Assembly (NCBI GenBank): GCA_016208115.1
Contig: JACQYR010000035.1
Span: forward strand, 1-32,232
Reading direction: 5' to 3'
Origin: Desulfarculus sp.
Lineage (GTDB): Bacteria > Desulfobacterota > Desulfarculia > Desulfarculales > Desulfarculaceae
Length of the DNA stretch: 32,232 nucleotides
Under the pieces are notes generated by a model. That model saw nothing but the letters and a program-made list of their open reading frames with translations, had not been told where the DNA came from and did not search any database. This document shows, piece after piece, positions 28,925 through 32,232 of this stretch; within the stretch, counting starts at the first letter, position 1, and the number at the start of each line of letters is the position of its first letter. Both the position numbers and the translations under genes were made by a program.

Positions 28925-30232
28925 TTACTTATACTTGGGCGCCGTGCAGTTGCCGCAGACCCAGGGATAGGTCCAGTCGGCCACCTTCTTGGCGCTGTCG
29001 GGGATAAAGGGGCTCCAGGCATCGGCCCGGATGGGTCCCTTGGTTTGCCAGACGATCTCGAACTGGCCGTCCGCCTTCACCTCGCCGATGAGCATCGGCT
29101 TGTGCAGGTGGTGGTTCTTGGCGTCCATGACGATCTCGTAGCCGCAGGGGGCCTTGACCTTCTGGTTGGCCACGGCCTGACGCACGGCGCCCACCTCGGT
29201 GGTGCCGGCCTGCAAGACGGCCTGGGCCCACATCTTGATGCCGATGTAGGTGGCTTCCATGGGGTCGTTGGTCACCCGCTTGTCGCCGCCGGGCAGGTTA
29301 TGCTCCTTGACATAGGCCTTCCACTTGGCGATGAAGGCCTGGTTCTCGGGGTTCTTGATGGACATGAAGTAGTTCCAAGCCGCCAGGTGTCCCACCAGGG
29401 GCTTGGTGTCTATGCCGCGCAGCTCCTCCTCGCCCACCGAGAAGGCGATGACCGGGATGTCGGAGGCCTTGAGGCCCTGGTTGGCCAGCTCCTTGTAGAA
29501 GGGCACGTTGGAGTCGCCGTTGATGGTGGAGATGACCGCCGTGCGCTTGCCCACGGCGAACTTCTTGACGTTGGCCACGATGGTCTGATAGTCGGCGTGA
29601 CCAAAGGGGGTGTAGGTCTCCATGATGTCGGCTTCGGCCACCTGCTTGGTTTGCAGATAGGCGCGCAGGATCTTGTTGGTGGTGCGGGGATAGACATAGT
29701 CAGTGCCCAAGAGCACGAAGCGCTTGGCCTCGCCGCCGTCCTTGCTCATCAGGTAATCCACGGCGGGGATGGCCTGTTGGTTGGGGGCGGCGCCGGTGTA
29801 GAAGACGTTTAGCGAGCACTCCTCGCCCTCGTACTGCACGGGGTAGAACAACAGGCCGTTGAGTTCCTCGAAGACCGGCAGCACCGACTTGCGCGAAACC
29901 GAGGTCCAGCAGCCGAAGGTCACGGCCACCTTGTGCTTCTCGATCAGCTCGCGGGCCTTTTCGGCGAACAGCGGCCAGTTGGAGGCCGGGTCCACCACCA
30001 CGGGCTCCAGTTTTTTGCCCAAGAGGCCGCCGCCCTTGTTGATCTCCTCTATGGTCATCAGGGCCACGTCCTTGAGCGAGGTCTCGCTGATGGCCATGGT
30101 GCCAGACAGCGAGTGCAGGATGCCCACCTTGATGGTCTCGGCGGCCTTGGCCGCCCCCACCAAGGGGCCGCCCAGGGCTAGGGCCAATAGCAGCAGACTC
30201 ACTCCCAATGATCGCCACGCAATTCTTCTCAT
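28925..30232 (-). CDS. urtA: Urea ABC transporter substrate-binding protein UrtA
   Basis: 435 aa with signal peptide; ETIKVGILHSLSGTMAISETSLKD; FGCWTSVSRKSVLPVFEELNGLLFYPVQYEGEECS. Confidence 0.97.
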   Translation of the reverse strand: MRRIAWRSLGVSLLLLALALGGPLVGAAKAAETIKVGILHSLSGTMAISETSLKDVALMTIEEINKGGGLLGKKLEPVVVDPASNWPLFAEKARELIEKHKVAVTFGCWTSVSRKSVLPVFEELNGLLFYPVQYEGEECSLNVFYTGAAPNQQAIPAVDYLMSKDGGEAKRFVLLGTDYVYPRTTNKILRAYLQTKQVAEADIMETYTPFGHADYQTIVANVKKFAVGKRTAVISTINGDSNVPFYKELANQGLKASDIPVIAFSVGEEELRGIDTKPLVGHLAAWNYFMSIKNPENQAFIAKWKAYVKEHNLPGGDKRVTNDPMEATYIGIKMWAQAVLQAGTTEVGAVRQAVANQKVKAPCGYEIVMDAKNHHLHKPMLIGEVKADGQFEIVWQTKGPIRADAWSPFIPDSAKKVADWTYPWVCGNCTAPKYK

Positions 30233-30344
30233 CCTCTTATTCCCTCCTGGTTGAAGCCTCCGCGGTCCTCACTCCCCGGCGCCCGGCGGCCTCTCCCCCA
30301 GCGGCCCCCCGGCCTAGTCTTGAGCGCCTTGTTGGGCGCCTGTA

Positions 30345-30361
30345 GTTCAAGGGCCATGCCA
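30345..30361 (-). promoter_or_regulatory. Sigma54-like promoter candidate upstream of urtA
   Basis: Minus strand TGGCATGGCCCTTGAAC: -24 TGGCAT and correct spacing to TTGA (consensus TTGC); ~115 nt upstream of the urtA ATG. Confidence 0.35.
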
Positions 30362-30772
30362 GGCTGAGGCGCGCTGTACTTAACGTGCTTAATATGTGGC
30401 AGAAAAAGGAAAGGCTCCACCCCAAGGCAGGCCTACGGTGAGGATTGTGTGCAGCAATAATGTTACCAAGAGGTCTGCAAAATAATGATTGCATACTGTA
30501 CGGTATGTTTTGTGGAAAGGCCCGGCTCCCGGCCCGGAGGGGCCCCCGCCGGGGCCGGGTCTGGCCGGCCGATGCATAGCTTTTTTACGGGCCAGGGGCG
30601 CGGCGCATAAAAATTTCCCACCACCCGGCTCCACCACCCGGGGACGAGGGGCGCCCCGGCCCGCTAAAACCCCAACCGCGCTGGTGATTGGCGGTATATT
30701 AGGCAATAGGCATTGATCTTGCTGGGCTGGGGCTGAAACCCGTCATCCACCCGTCACTGGGAGACATGCTGC

Positions 30773-31489
30773 ATGGATTTGGTAAACGTGCAAGGGGCCG
30801 GCAAGACCTACCGCCTGGGCGAGGTGGAGATAGCCGCCCTGTGGGATATCAACCTGTCGGTCCAGGAGGGGGCCTTCGCCTGCCTGGTAGGACCCTCGGG
30901 CAGCGGCAAGACCACCCTGCTCAACCTCATCGGCTGCCTGGATCAGCCCAGCGCCGGCCGGGTGCTGGTGGCCGGCCAGGACACCAGCCTGTTGGGACGG
31001 CGCGAGGCGGCCGTCTTTCGCGGCCAGCGCCTGGGCTTCGTCTTCCAGGGCTTCAACCTGCTGCCCGTGCTAACGGTGTACGAGAACGTGGAGTACCCGC
31101 TGTTGATGGTCAAGCGCCTGCCCAAGGCCCAGCGCAGCGAGGCGGTGGCCCGGGTGCTGGAGGCCGTGGGCATCAGCGACCAAAGAGACAAGTACCCCGA
31201 CCAGCTCTCCGGCGGCCAGCTCCAGCGGGTGGCCGTGGCCCGGGCCTTGGTGGGCAGCCCCGCCCTGGTACTGGCCGACGAGCCCACGGCCAACCTGGAC
31301 CACGCCACCGCCGGCATGGTCATCGGCCTGATGCGGCGGATGCGCGACCAACTGGGAACCACCTTCATCTTCTCCACCCACGACCCGCGCATCGTGGAAC
31401 AGGCCGAGACCCTCTTCAACCTGAGCGACGGCCGCCTGGTGGACACCCGGGCCGGCCGGGCCGGGGGAGAGGAGGTGGGGCATGCTTAA
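30773..31489 (+). CDS. LolD/MacB-type ABC transporter ATP-binding protein
   Basis: 238 aa; VGPSGSGKTTLLNLIGCLDQPSAGRV, LSGGQLQRVAVARALVGSPALVLADEPTANLD. Confidence 0.93.
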   Translation: MDLVNVQGAGKTYRLGEVEIAALWDINLSVQEGAFACLVGPSGSGKTTLLNLIGCLDQPSAGRVLVAGQDTSLLGRREAAVFRGQRLGFVFQGFNLLPVLTVYENVEYPLLMVKRLPKAQRSEAVARVLEAVGISDQRDKYPDQLSGGQLQRVAVARALVGSPALVLADEPTANLDHATAGMVIGLMRRMRDQLGTTFIFSTHDPRIVEQAETLFNLSDGRLVDTRAGRAGGEEVGHA

Positions 31490-32232
31490 CACCCTGCGCC
31501 TGGCCTGCAAGAACCTCACCCGCTACAAGCGGCGCAGCCTCCTGACCGGCCTCCTGATCGTCCTGGGCGTGGGGGCGGTCATCGTCTTCTCGGGCCTGTC
31601 CGACTCATTCAAGCGCCTGATGATCGGCCAGATCACCGACTCCATGCTCAGCCATTTTCAGATACACAAAAAGGGCTACGTGGCCAGCATAGACAACCTG
31701 CCGCTGAACCTGAACCTGCCGCCCCAGGCCTACCAGCGCGTCAAGGCCATGCTGGAGGCCGAGGCCGGGGTGGCCGCCCTGGCCCCCCGGCTCAAGCTGG
31801 GCGGCATGCTCAGCAACTTCGAAACCACCACCGCCGTGCGCATCAACGGCATCGAGCCCCAGGCCGAGGACCTGGTGGTGCCGGACCTGCGGGGCCGCGT
31901 CAGCGGGCGCCAGCCGGGCCAGGCCCTGGTGGGGCGCGGCGAGATACTATTGCCCGAGGTGCTGGCCCGGGGCCTGGACCTCCAGCCGGGCGCGGAGGTG
32001 GTGGTGGTGGCCACCAACCGGGAGGGCTCGGTCAACGGCCTGCCCCTGAAGGTGGGCGGCGTGGTGGCCAGCGTCATGGGACCCGGCGGCCGCGACGGCT
32101 ACATGCACATTGACGACGCCGCCGAGCTGCTGCGCATGCAAAAGCCCGAGATCAGCGAGGTGGTGGTGCGGGTCAAGGACTTCAACAAGCTGGAGGAGAT
32201 CGCCGGCCGCCTCAAGGCCGCGCTGGAAGAGG
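31482..32232 (+). CDS. FtsX/MacB-like ABC transporter permease (partial, runs off window end)
   Basis: MLNTLRLACKNLTRYKRRSLLTGLLIVLGVGAVIVFSGLSDSFK... open to 32232; overlaps the ATPase stop; absent from ORF track because no stop lies in the window. Confidence 0.87.
   Translation, partial: MLNTLRLACKNLTRYKRRSLLTGLLIVLGVGAVIVFSGLSDSFKRLMIGQITDSMLSHFQIHKKGYVASIDNLPLNLNLPPQAYQRVKAMLEAEAGVAALAPRLKLGGMLSNFETTTAVRINGIEPQAEDLVVPDLRGRVSGRQPGQALVGRGEILLPEVLARGLDLQPGAEVVVVATNREGSVNGLPLKVGGVVASVMGPGGRDGYMHIDDAAELLRMQKPEISEVVVRVKDFNKLEEIAGRLKAALEE

Overview
GC-rich bacterial window, probably Deltaproteobacteria/Desulfobacterota-like (lineage is inferred from gene content, not proven). Left to right it contains: (1) a minus-strand TRAP transporter cassette (dctM-dctQ-dctP) with an upstream UspA-family gene; (2) a PAS-PAS-PAS-LuxR-type regulator with a 125-aa in-gene tandem duplication, followed by a ~77-bp extremely AT-rich palindromic island and a small membrane protein; (3) an ArsB/NhaD/SLC13-type permease with a secreted N-terminal beta domain; (4) a nif cluster nifA > nifH-nifI1-nifI2-nifD-nifK-[2Fe-2S] ferredoxin-nifE-nifN-nifB, with a sigma54 promoter before nifH; (5) a convergent minus-strand urea module urtABCDE-ureDABCEFG; (6) the start of a LolD/MacB-type ABC ATPase plus FtsX-like permease operon that runs off the window. 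The most notable observation is that the urea transporter carries two separate apparent deletions. urtE lacks its N-terminus, including Walker A, and urtB is frameshifted with about 30 conserved residues missing. The adjacent urease genes all look intact. I see no convincing evidence of a wholly new system. The best second-look items are the two urt lesions, the AT-rich palindrome island, the duplicated PAS domain and the regulatory sites around nifA and nifH.
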